Of a stretch of DNA of 64,000 bases, positions 27,949 to 35,799 are shown one piece after another. A program made the position numbers and the translations under genes. The stretch is taken from the NCBI RefSeq assembly GCF_030499535.1, contig NZ_JASTLB010000001.1:186001-250000 (forward strand). The letters run 5' to 3'. The number at the start of each line of letters is the position of its first letter. Position 1 is the first letter of the stretch. The stretch comes from Streptomyces sp. TG1A-8 (lineage in GTDB: Bacteria; Actinomycetota; Actinomycetes; Streptomycetales; Streptomycetaceae). Below the pieces are notes generated by a model, which had not been told where the DNA came from, ran no database searches, and saw only the letters and a program-made list of their open reading frames with translations.

Positions 27949-28908
27949 TCAGGCGTGGGCGGTCAGCGCTGCGGGGCCGTGCCGGAAGTCCGGGTCGACC
28001 TGGGCGGCGAGGTCCTGGCCGGTGGCCGTGTTGGCCCAGGCGGCGGCGTTGCGCAGGTGGAACTCGACGGCGTGCTTCTGGAAGGCCGCCCAGTCCTTGG
28101 GCCGGGCGTCCACGGCCGCGCGCAACCGGTCCAGGGTGCGGGTGTTGTGCGGCTCCAGTTCCCCCCGGCCGCGGCCCTGCTCCTGGGCGCGCACGTAGGA
28201 GGACTGCTCGCAGTGGGCGAGCAGGTCGTCGCCGACGTGCTCCTTGAGGAAGAGCAGGTCGTCCTCACCGGTGATCTTGTTGCCGACGACGGCGATGGGG
28301 ATGTCGAACTCGGCGGCGTGGTCGCGGTACTGGCGGTACACGGCGACGCTCTTGCGGGTCGGTTCGACGACCAGGAAGGTCATGTCGAAGCGGGTGAACA
28401 GCCCGGAGGCGAAGGCGTCGGCGCCGGCGGTCATGTCGACGACGACGTACTCGCCGGGGCCGTCCACGAGGTGGTTGAGGTACAGCTCGACCGCACCCAG
28501 CTTGGAGTGGTAGCACGCCACCCCGAGGTCGCCCTCGTCGAAGGCGCCGGTCACCATGAGCGGTACGCCGCCGACCTCCTGGACGTGGTGACTGTGGATC
28601 TCATCGTCACCGAGCGGGCGCAGCAGCCGGGAGCCGCGTCCGGGCGGTGTCGTCTTGACCATGACGTCACGGGACGCGATCCGCGCGTTGGTGCCCCGCA
28701 GGTAGTCCTTGATCTCGCCGGTCCGCGCGCTGAGCGGCGGGGCGGCGAAGAACTCGTCCTCACCGAGACCGAGGGCGTGGGCCAGGTGCTGGTTGATGTC
28801 ACCGTCGATCGCGACGACCGGCGCTCCCGAGCGCGCCAGGTGGCGGGAGAAGAGGGCCGACAGGGTCGTCTTGCCACTGCCGCCCTTGCCGACGAAGGCA
28901 ACGCGCAT
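27949..28908 (-). CDS. CooC/MinD-like ATP-binding protein
   Basis: 319 residues. Deviant Walker A at the very start (VGKGGSGKTT), switch I-like DGDINQHLAHALGL, and VVVDMTAGADAF as the Walker B/switch II region, as in CooC/ArsA/MinD ATPases. CooC-type members insert nickel or other metals into enzymes; the exact client here is unknown. A Zur-box-like site 19 bp upstream suggests zinc-starvation control. Paired with the SCO5389-family gene downstream. Confidence 0.85.
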   Translation of the reverse strand: MRVAFVGKGGSGKTTLSALFSRHLARSGAPVVAIDGDINQHLAHALGLGEDEFFAAPPLSARTGEIKDYLRGTNARIASRDVMVKTTPPGRGSRLLRPLGDDEIHSHHVQEVGGVPLMVTGAFDEGDLGVACYHSKLGAVELYLNHLVDGPGEYVVVDMTAGADAFASGLFTRFDMTFLVVEPTRKSVAVYRQYRDHAAEFDIPIAVVGNKITGEDDLLFLKEHVGDDLLAHCEQSSYVRAQEQGRGRGELEPHNTRTLDRLRAAVDARPKDWAAFQKHAVEFHLRNAAAWANTATGQDLAAQVDPDFRHGPAALTAHA

Positions 28909-28927
28909 GGCTAGGCACCCCCCGTAT

Positions 28928-28942
28928 TGAAAATGGATGTCA
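28928..28942. promoter_or_regulatory. Zur-box-like site before the CooC-like ATPase
   Basis: TGAAAATGGATGTCA matches the Zur core at 12 of 15 positions and lies just upstream of the ATPase start, where it would overlap the promoter. Confidence 0.65.
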
Positions 28943-29112
28943 TGAGCATAGGTTGGTGGTGCGGCCAGGTGTTGTCAAATCATCAGAGCCTGAACTTGCC
29001 GATCGCTACGGCGTGTTGGGCCGCCCGGCGGCAAACAGGGGATCGCTTTCACTCATGCGGAGGTGAACCGCCCCGGGTGAAGTGGAGGCTCGATTCCATG
29101 TAAGGGTTGGTC

Positions 29113-29439
29113 ATGGCACGACCTTCCCGTTACCCGCTTGAGCTCCGTCGTCGTGCGGTGCGCATGGTCGCCGAGGTGCGCGACGGCCACCCGAACGAGA
29201 CGGCCGCCCTGCAGGCGATCACCGACAAGCTCGGCATCGGCTCCCGCGAGACACTGTCGAACTGGGTGAAGCAGCACGAGATCGACGCGGGGCAGCGTCC
29301 GGGGACGACGACGGAGGAGTCGGCCCAGCTCAAGGCGTTGAAGAAGGAAAACGCCGAGCTGAAGCGGGCGAACGAGATTTTGAAGGCCGCGGCGAGTTTC
29401 TTCGCGGCCGAGCTCGACCGGCCACACACGCGCTCGTAG
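29113..29439 (+). CDS. IS3-family transposase OrfA (copy 2)
   Basis: 108 residues, same organisation as copy 1: HTH (MARPSRYPLELRRRAVRMV, LGIGSRETLSNWVKQ) and coiled coil (QLKALKKENAELKRANEIL). Intact. Confidence 0.88.
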   Translation: MARPSRYPLELRRRAVRMVAEVRDGHPNETAALQAITDKLGIGSRETLSNWVKQHEIDAGQRPGTTTEESAQLKALKKENAELKRANEILKAAASFFAAELDRPHTRS

Positions 29440-29576
29440 CGTTCATCGACGAGCACCGGGACCGCTTCGGCGGGGTCGAGCCGATCTGCAGGACGCTCAC
29501 CGAGCACGACTGCAAGATCGCCCCTTCCACGTACTACGCCTGCAAGAAACGCCTCGGAACTCCCTCAGCCCGTTCC

Positions 29577-30362
29577 GTGCGCGACGCGGAGCTCAAAGAG
29601 CGGATCCAGGACGTCTATACGTCCAACTACCGTGTCCACGGGGCCCGTAAGATCTGGCGCGAGCTGAACCGACAGGGCCAACCGGTGGCCCGATGCACCG
29701 TCGAGCGCCTGATGCGCGAGCTCGGCATCCAGGGTGCGGTGCGCGGCAAACGCGTCATCACCACGCTCCCCGGCGGCCAGTCCGAGCGGGCGCCGGACCT
29801 GGTCGACCGCGGCTTCGCCGCCGCCCCGAACCGGTGCTGGGCAGCGGACTTCACCCACGTGAAGACCTGGGCCGGTGTCGTCTACGTCGCGTTCGTCGTG
29901 GACACCTTCTCCCGCCGGATCGTCGGCTGATCCGCGGCCACCGTGAAGGAGACGGTCTTCGTGCTGGACGCCCTGGAGATGGCGATCTGGCAACGCGACC
30001 GCGACCAACAGCCCCTCCAGCCAGGCGAGTTGATCCATCATTCCGACGCCGGGTCGCAGTACACGAGTTTCCGGCTCGCCGAGCATCTGGACGCCGCCGG
30101 CATCGCCACCTCGGTCGGATCGGTCGGCGACGCCTATGACAATGCCCTGATGGAGAGCATGATCGGCCTGTTCAAGACCGAGCTGATCAAACCCCGACGG
30201 CCGTGGAAGACGCTGTCCGACGTCGAGCTCGCCACCGCCGAGTGGGTCGACTGGTACAACCACCGACGACTCCACGCAGAGATAGGCCACATCCCACCCG
30301 TCGAATACGAAGCCAACTACTACACCGAACTCACGAAACCCCAGGTCATCACCACAATCTGA
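29577..30362 (+). pseudogene. IS3-family transposase OrfB with nonsense codon
   Basis: Equivalent to orfB of copy 1, but the Trp codon TGG in IVGWSAAT is TGA here (28 codons after the first catalytic Asp, at 29,928-29,930). The C-terminal half with LIHHSDAGSQYTS and ALMESMIGLFKTEL continues in the same frame. As in copy 1 the frame extends upstream toward orfA. Confidence 0.88.
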
Positions 30363-30582
30363 GATCTCCACCAAACCCGGGGCGGTTCAACGGCTGCTAC
30401 CCGCGGATCCGACATCAAGATGATCTCGCTCATCTCGTAATGATCCCTGAGCGCGGTCAACGACCACAACGTTACTCAACCACCCGGCGAACGTTCCTGG
30501 TCACAGCACTGGCTCTCGTGTCCGAGTCCGGTTAGCCGACTCAGCGCAGCCGTATGAGGATCACCGCTACTACGCTTGCTCC

Positions 30583-31125
30583 ATGCCCGATTTCTCGTCA
30601 CACTTCGCCGGCTACCTGCCGGGCCTGACGCCCCATCCGGCGCCGGCCTTCCCCGTACTGGTGCAGGCACGCCATGACGACGTTCATCATCTGGCCGTGC
30701 TGCAAACCGGTATACGGGGCGGCACCGTCTCACAGTGGGCCGATCGCATTGCCCGGACGGTCGACGGTGAGCGCAGTGCCGTGGTGCTCGCCAGGGTGGA
30801 CGGGGAGCTGGCCGGGTACGCCAACGTGGCTTTGCTTCCGGAGAATCCGGACGACGGCGCGCCGAGTGGGTACTACCTGACCGGGGTGACGGTGGCGGTC
30901 CGTTGGCGGCGGCGCGGGATCGGCAAGTCGCTGACTCGGTGGCGGATGGCCTGGGCCTGGCAGCGTGCTTCGGAGGTGTGGTGCTTCGTCTCCGCGCAGA
31001 ACCGGGCCTCCCTTGACCTCCATGACGCGCTCGGCTTCGCCGAGGTGCGGCGCGCGGACAGGCTGCAGGGGGTGTCCTTCGACTGCGGGGAGGGTGTCCT
31101 CCTGCGGGCTCATCCGCCGCGATGA
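30583..31125 (+). CDS. GNAT-family N-acetyltransferase
   Basis: 180 residues. GNAT core: AVVLARVDGELAGYANVAL, GYYLTGVTVAVRWRRRGIGKSL (acetyl-CoA pyrophosphate loop RRRGIGKSL) and FVSAQNRASLDLHDALGF. Substrate unknown. Its 3' end overlaps by 16 bp the end of the convergent last gene of the RiPP operon. Its cargo could be unrelated to the cluster. Confidence 0.88.
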   Translation: MPDFSSHFAGYLPGLTPHPAPAFPVLVQARHDDVHHLAVLQTGIRGGTVSQWADRIARTVDGERSAVVLARVDGELAGYANVALLPENPDDGAPSGYYLTGVTVAVRWRRRGIGKSLTRWRMAWAWQRASEVWCFVSAQNRASLDLHDALGFAEVRRADRLQGVSFDCGEGVLLRAHPPR

Positions 31126-31712
31126 CCGTTGATGCGCTGGAGCAGCTCTGCCAATGGGACCCGGTGCCAGTCCTGTTCGACCGCCGTGAGGTCGATGCCC
31201 GTGGCCTGGGCCAGGTTGATCTCTGGGGATTCGAAGAGCCAGTCGAGCTGAGCGACCAAGCCGCTGCGCGCTGCCGTTACCTGTAGTTTTCGGCCGATTG
31301 CCAGGCGACCCTTGAAGGTGAACGGTGACCCGGTGGCGAGGGTTCCGACCACGGCCTTCAGCATGGCGAATGATCTGCGAGGACTCGTCACCGTTAGGTC
31401 GGCGTCGGGGGGGACGATGACGGTCCAGCGGTTGCGCTCCGTCAGGCCGTCGGAAAGCGGGGAGGGGGAGAGAAATCCGTCGGCGGTGCAGGAGCCGCGG
31501 AGCCAGACTGTGAGAGGGATCTCGGTCAGGCACTGCTCGATCCGTGTCCGGTCTAGGTAGCCTCCGAGGCGCGGATCCTTGAACCGGAGTTCGGAGTACT
31601 CGTCGGTCACGTCCGCCTCTCCGTCGCGGACCCGAAAGGTGCCTTCCAGGTGGGGAGCGCTCAGCAGGCGGGCAACGGCGGCCGTGAAGGTCTGCTGTGT
31701 CGGGGTCGTCAT
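31110..31712 (-). CDS. Unknown protein, last gene of the RiPP operon
   Basis: 200 residues from the ATG at 31712, right after the stop of the JmjC gene. I do not recognise a family with confidence. The middle (WTVIVPPDADLTVTSPRRSFAMLKAVVGTLATGSPFTFKGRLAIGRKLQ) resembles the hydrophobic-ligand SCP2-like fold in pattern only. No signal peptide, membrane helix or metal motif is seen. Its position in a tight operon suggests a role in processing, self-protection or delivery of the peptide product. Confidence 0.75.
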   Translation of the reverse strand: MTTPTQQTFTAAVARLLSAPHLEGTFRVRDGEADVTDEYSELRFKDPRLGGYLDRTRIEQCLTEIPLTVWLRGSCTADGFLSPSPLSDGLTERNRWTVIVPPDADLTVTSPRRSFAMLKAVVGTLATGSPFTFKGRLAIGRKLQVTAARSGLVAQLDWLFESPEINLAQATGIDLTAVEQDWHRVPLAELLQRINGHRGG

Positions 31713-31714
31713 GG

Positions 31715-32449
31715 TCAAAGTCCCAGTCGGCGGACGGCGTTGAGCAGCACGGTGTCCGGGTGTGTTTGTCCGTTCACCAGGAGTTCCGTGGCAAGAGCTG
31801 ACGGATGCGGTCTGGTGATGGTGAAGGTCAGGTGCGTCGATCGGTTCGAACTGGTCCTGGCTCGGTGCGGCCAGCCGTGTGGCAGGTACAGCACGTCTCC
31901 GGGCGAGAGGACAAAGCTTGCCGGCTCCCCCTGCGGAGCGGGTTCAAGTCCGGCGTTCGGGTTGGTGCCGCCGACTGGCCGAACGATCTCCCAGTGCTTC
32001 TGTCCTTCGAGCTGGACGGCCACCACGTGGGAGGCATCCCGGTGAAAGCTCAGCCCTCGTGACTCTGCAGGAGTGACGAATGCGTAGGACGTCGTCGCAA
32101 GGCCGAAGTGATCCTGCAGTGCGATGGTCGTGGCCCGGACGGTGTCATCGAAGTCCTCGATACGCTGGTACTTCAAGGTGTAGCCGTCGGCGACGAGCCG
32201 GCTGAGCCGGTCGACATCGATAGTGCGCTGCCGGTAACCGGGGATGTCGGTGGTGAAGTCCCGGACGGCGGGCTGGGCGCTGGACTTGACCAGCGTCAGG
32301 TAGGGCCAGTGCATGCCCGGTGCTGTGACCAAACGCAACAGCGACTCTGCGCCAAGGCATTCGGCGGGCAGGCAGCCGCGGCCGATCCAGTGGCGCTCGT
32401 TCCAGTCGTCTGAGATGCGGTGCAGCACAGCAAGGGGAAGGATTGACAT
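31715..32449 (-). CDS. JmjC/cupin-type oxygenase
   Basis: 244 residues starting MSILPLAVLHRISDDW; the frame is open further upstream but overlaps the MFS gene. The double-stranded beta-helix carries an HxD...H iron triad: LSFHRDASHVVAVQLEG and LSPGDVLYLPHGWPHRAR. The surrounding sequence fits JmjC/RoxA-like Fe(II)/2-oxoglutarate hydroxylases, which modify proteins or peptides. In this context a side-chain hydroxylation of the RiPP is plausible; that is inference. Starts 5 bp after the MFS stop and ends just before the last gene. Confidence 0.85.
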   Translation of the reverse strand: MSILPLAVLHRISDDWNERHWIGRGCLPAECLGAESLLRLVTAPGMHWPYLTLVKSSAQPAVRDFTTDIPGYRQRTIDVDRLSRLVADGYTLKYQRIEDFDDTVRATTIALQDHFGLATTSYAFVTPAESRGLSFHRDASHVVAVQLEGQKHWEIVRPVGGTNPNAGLEPAPQGEPASFVLSPGDVLYLPHGWPHRARTSSNRSTHLTFTITRPHPSALATELLVNGQTHPDTVLLNAVRRLGL

Positions 32450-32454
32450 GTGCC

Positions 32455-33690
32455 TTAATCTCCAGCCGGCGAGGTGAGTACCTGGGAGGGAAGACGGCGG
32501 AGCCTGCAGAGGTAGCCGACCAGCACCATGCCGCTCAGCACGGCGGCGGCCAGTGAGCTGCTGCGGACGCCGGCAAGCGAGCCCAGCAGTCCGCTCGCCA
32601 GCGCACCCAGGGGCATGCCCGCCACCGACACGGTCCGGAACAGTGCCATGGTGCGACCGATCATCTCGCGTGGTGCCGTGGTCATCAGCAGCGTGGAGGA
32701 GGGTACGTTCCACAGGCCGCTGGCCAGTCCCAGCGTGGCGGTCCCCAAAGCAAGCGGCATCGGCGAGTGGGCGGCGCAAATCAGCAGGAAGCCGGGAAGC
32801 TTCATGCCGATCGCCAGGGCCGCGACGTGGTGGTGGGGTGTCCCGCGGTCGGCGAGCCGGCCGGCGAGGAGATTCCCCGCGACCATGCACGCGGCACCGG
32901 CGCCGGTCAGAAATCCGAAGGCGGCTGGGTGCAGGCCGACGGAGCGTATCGACAGGAGGGGCAGCATCGCACTGTTCAGGCCGTTGCAGAAGTTGTTGAC
33001 GGAGACGCAGAGCAGGAGCGTTGACAGCAGTCCCCGGGTCCGTACGGCTCCCAGACCGTCGCGGATGTCGCGGGCCAGTGTTCGGGGTGCCGCTCTGACG
33101 GGCTTCGCCTTGGAATGCCAGTCGGTGTCTCTTGGGAGTGCTGTCACCCAGCCCGCTGCCGCTCCGAAAGTGACCACGTTCAGCAGGAAGGGCAGTGCGG
33201 AAGAGACGATGGCGAGCCAACTGCCCAGCGGCGCGGCGACGATGCCGACGGTGGACTGGGAGGCACTCAGTCGTGCGTTGGCGGCACCCAGGTCCTTCTC
33301 TTCAACGATCGAGGGCAGCAGGCTGTTGAAGCAGCTGTCCGAGACCGTCTGCAAGGTCGTGAGAAGGAAGACGAAGACGATGAGGAGTGTGATCGACAGA
33401 CGTCCGGAAAGGGCCAGGCTGCACAGGAGCGCTGCTGCCGCGCAGCGGACGCTGTCCGCGGTGAGGAACGCACGACGCTTGTCCCAGCGGTCGACCAAGG
33501 CTCCGGCCGGCAGCCCGAACAGCAGCCAGGGCGCGAAGGACATCGCCAGGACGACGGAGACCGCAGCGGGGCTTCCCGTCAGCTTCGCCGCCAGCACGGC
33601 GACCGCCGAGGTCCGCGCAGCGTCGCCGAGTCGGGTGCCCACGGCGGCGGCATACAGTTTTTCGAAGGATGCCCCGTAGGTGCGGACCAT
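32455..33690 (-). CDS. MFS exporter in RiPP cluster
   Basis: 411 residues from the ATG at 33690 (MVRTYGASFEKLYAAAVGTR), with about 12 hydrophobic segments and the MFS loop ALVDRWDKRR between helices 2 and 3. Related to the MFS_3/enterobactin-exporter type. It starts 5 bp after the TfuA stop. Likely exports the mature peptide and may confer immunity. Confidence 0.85.
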   Translation of the reverse strand: MVRTYGASFEKLYAAAVGTRLGDAARTSAVAVLAAKLTGSPAAVSVVLAMSFAPWLLFGLPAGALVDRWDKRRAFLTADSVRCAAAALLCSLALSGRLSITLLIVFVFLLTTLQTVSDSCFNSLLPSIVEEKDLGAANARLSASQSTVGIVAAPLGSWLAIVSSALPFLLNVVTFGAAAGWVTALPRDTDWHSKAKPVRAAPRTLARDIRDGLGAVRTRGLLSTLLLCVSVNNFCNGLNSAMLPLLSIRSVGLHPAAFGFLTGAGAACMVAGNLLAGRLADRGTPHHHVAALAIGMKLPGFLLICAAHSPMPLALGTATLGLASGLWNVPSSTLLMTTAPREMIGRTMALFRTVSVAGMPLGALASGLLGSLAGVRSSSLAAAVLSGMVLVGYLCRLRRLPSQVLTSPAGD

Positions 33691-33695
33691 GTCGG

Positions 33696-34493
33696 CTACG
33701 CCTCCGCCAGCATGGCACCGATGCACTCGGGTACGGGGATGAGCTCAGTGGGAGCGCTCGTTGGGGCCAGCCCCAGGACGACGTCGCGGATTGCGCTTTC
33801 GGCATCGTGCCGCTTCGCATCCCAGTGTGCCAGCTGTGGCGGGGTCAACCGGTGGAGGACGAGTTCCAGGGTGCCGGGGGCGAGGCTGCTGCCGCTTGCG
33901 AAGCACGTCCGGGCGAGTTGGCGCAGTGCGGAGTAACTGCGATCACCGAAGTAGAGTTCCCGGGCCCGGCGCCTGAACTCCTCGCAGTGCCCCGCAGACA
34001 CTCCCTCGGCGGCCAGCAGCGTGCACAGCAGATCGACGTTGACCGTGGGCGCGGTCAGACTTCGGTAATGGTCGTCGTGCAGCAGGGCCACGTTCTCGTC
34101 GGCAGTGCGCCTGCCCGTGAGGTAGTCGGTGAAGATGACGCCCAGGCCGATCATGCCCCATGGTCGTGCTTCGACTGCCCGCAGGGCTCCCATGCTGCTG
34201 CAGCCGTACAGGCGCACTCCTCGGCCGAGGGTCTCCTGGATCTCCGTCAGGCTGACAGCCTGGCCGGCGCCGAAGTACCCGTCGATCATGAGCACGGTGG
34301 TGGGTGGCGGAGTGCGGGTCAGCAGGGCGGTGAGATCACCGTCCCGGACGGGAGGAAGGATCAGGTGGGCGGCCGGTGCGGTCAGGGGGGAGTCGGCGAG
34401 GCTCGGTCCGGCGTAGATCACGAGGTCGGCTTGGTCGAACTCAGCCAGTGCCCGGGACAGGGCGGGGTCGTTGACCGGCGAAGTGTGTGACAC
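33696..34493 (-). CDS. TfuA-like protein
   Basis: 265 residues of the TfuA family. Diagnostic pieces: DLVIYAGPSLADSPL near residue 23, HLILPPVRDGDL, VLMIDGYFGAG, VRLYGCSSMGALRAVEARPWGMIGLGVIF. TfuA proteins partner YcaO enzymes to install thioamides, probably by helping deliver sulfur. It starts 3 bp after the YcaO stop, so the two are co-translated. Together they are the best evidence that this cluster makes a thioamidated peptide. Confidence 0.9.
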   Translation of the reverse strand: MSHTSPVNDPALSRALAEFDQADLVIYAGPSLADSPLTAPAAHLILPPVRDGDLTALLTRTPPPTTVLMIDGYFGAGQAVSLTEIQETLGRGVRLYGCSSMGALRAVEARPWGMIGLGVIFTDYLTGRRTADENVALLHDDHYRSLTAPTVNVDLLCTLLAAEGVSAGHCEEFRRRARELYFGDRSYSALRQLARTCFASGSSLAPGTLELVLHRLTPPQLAHWDAKRHDAESAIRDVVLGLAPTSAPTELIPVPECIGAMLAEA

Positions 34494-34496
34494 GGA

Positions 34497-35789
34497 TCAG
34501 CGCACCTTCCGTGCTTCGCGGTAGAAACGGCTGCCTATCCGGGAGGGTTCGTTGGCCGCGAACTCCAGACCGGGGACGACGACCTTGACCACCCGTGGCA
34601 GCAGCTCGTCGGTGCGCGCGCCATTGCACAGGGTCAGATCGGCGACAAGAAGCCGTCGCAGTCCCGTGTCGGTCAGACGCCGGCAGATCGTCGCCAGGTC
34701 AGTTTCGAGGTCGCCGGCCGACTGGTTCGGGATCTCGTCGAAATCGATCTGCTCCCAGTCCTGTGACCAGCGGACCGCGCGATCGTGAGCTGCCTGGTAG
34801 GTCTCGTTGCGGCGCTCCCGGTAGCGGGTGCTGAAGTCCTCTCGAGCGCCGGAAATCACGCTCAGCCGGGACTGCGCGAGTTCGGTGAGCGCCCGGGAGG
34901 CACCGATCGCCGGGTTCAGGTGGCAGCCAGCGCCGGCATTCACCAGCATCGGGTTCTCCGCGAGGCGGTCATCGCCAAGCGCGAACAGGCTAAAGACCTC
35001 CAGGGATGAGCGGAACGCGAAGAGAGTCAGGGAGATCCCGGCGTCCTCGAAGGTCCGCGCGAGATCCCGCAGTTCGGGCGGCAGTGAGTCGATACGGACC
35101 TGGAAACCCTGCCGGAGCACTTCGCCGAAGGACCGGCTGTCCCGTTCGATCAGCTCGTAGAGCGCATGCAGGGTGGCCTCAGTCAGGCAGTTGCCGGACG
35201 CCAGGCCGTCGGAGTGGCTGGCGAAGAGCCGTGCACCGCGCGCCGCGTACGGTGAGAAGACCGCGTCGGCGGGGATTCGGACCACGTCCCCGCTGACCAG
35301 GTCCCGGGTGGGAATCCATTCCAACGGTGAGTCCAGGTTCCAGCCGGTGCGAGTGTCTAGGACAAGTTCTCGGGGGTCCAGCACCTCGCCGAAGTACTCC
35401 CGTGCCCGAGTAAGGGTCATGATGGCCCCGGAGCGGCCCTGCTGCTCTCCGCAGTACCGCTCGTGGGCCTCCATCAGCGCGGAGGCCAGCGCAGCCTCGC
35501 GCGTGCGTCCCTTTCCACAGGTCACGGTGAGGTTTCCGGGAGCTGCAGTGGTCCGGTACGTGTTGAACACCGGCACGCCCAGGCGGTCGAGCCCGGTGAT
35601 GTCAGCAACCCGGGAGACGCCCGAAATCCCCCGCAGCCGCCAGGCGGCCTCGATGGAGTCGGCCAGCGGGCGGTGGCGGCCGGTGCTGGCGTAGAGCTTC
35701 TTGTCGCAATGCGGCTGTGTGTCGACCAGGACGGTTTTGAAGTCTGGGACGAGCTGGTCCAGGGACTGCGTCGTTGGGGGGAGCGTCAT
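34497..35789 (-). CDS. YcaO-domain peptide-modifying enzyme
   Basis: 430 residues from the ATG at 35789, 10 bp after the radical SAM stop. ATP-binding YcaO motifs are present: ALMEAHERYCGE near residue 107, LASGNCLTEATLHALYELIERDS near residue 190, and ASRALTELAQSRL near residue 280. YcaO enzymes activate backbone amides with ATP to form azolines or, with TfuA, thioamides. There is no cyclodehydratase partner (E1/ocin-ThiF) in the cluster and no C-terminal PxPxP, which favours thioamidation over azoline formation. Confidence 0.92.
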   Translation of the reverse strand: MTLPPTTQSLDQLVPDFKTVLVDTQPHCDKKLYASTGRHRPLADSIEAAWRLRGISGVSRVADITGLDRLGVPVFNTYRTTAAPGNLTVTCGKGRTREAALASALMEAHERYCGEQQGRSGAIMTLTRAREYFGEVLDPRELVLDTRTGWNLDSPLEWIPTRDLVSGDVVRIPADAVFSPYAARGARLFASHSDGLASGNCLTEATLHALYELIERDSRSFGEVLRQGFQVRIDSLPPELRDLARTFEDAGISLTLFAFRSSLEVFSLFALGDDRLAENPMLVNAGAGCHLNPAIGASRALTELAQSRLSVISGAREDFSTRYRERRNETYQAAHDRAVRWSQDWEQIDFDEIPNQSAGDLETDLATICRRLTDTGLRRLLVADLTLCNGARTDELLPRVVKVVVPGLEFAANEPSRIGSRFYREARKVR

Positions 35790-35799
35790 TGAGCCGCCC

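Larger units (their letters stand above)
29064..30389 (+). mobile_element. IS3-family insertion sequence, copy 2 (decayed)
   Basis: 1,326-bp relative of the IS3 at 17.6 kb with the same TGAACCGCCCCGGG ends. The two copies differ at many positions. The flanking triplets (AGG left, ACG right) do not match, so the target duplication is gone. orfB carries a nonsense codon, so the copy is probably unable to move itself but could be mobilised by copy 1. Confidence 0.9.

Noticed and set aside
29928..29930. TGA in IS3 copy 2 orfB as a selenocysteine codon
   Set aside because: The equivalent codon in copy 1 is Trp, no SECIS-like hairpin is apparent, and transposases of this family are not selenoproteins.
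32450..33220. N-terminal extension of the JmjC protein
   Set aside because: The frame is open but antiparallel logic and codon pattern support the MFS gene there; similarity starts at MSILPLAV.
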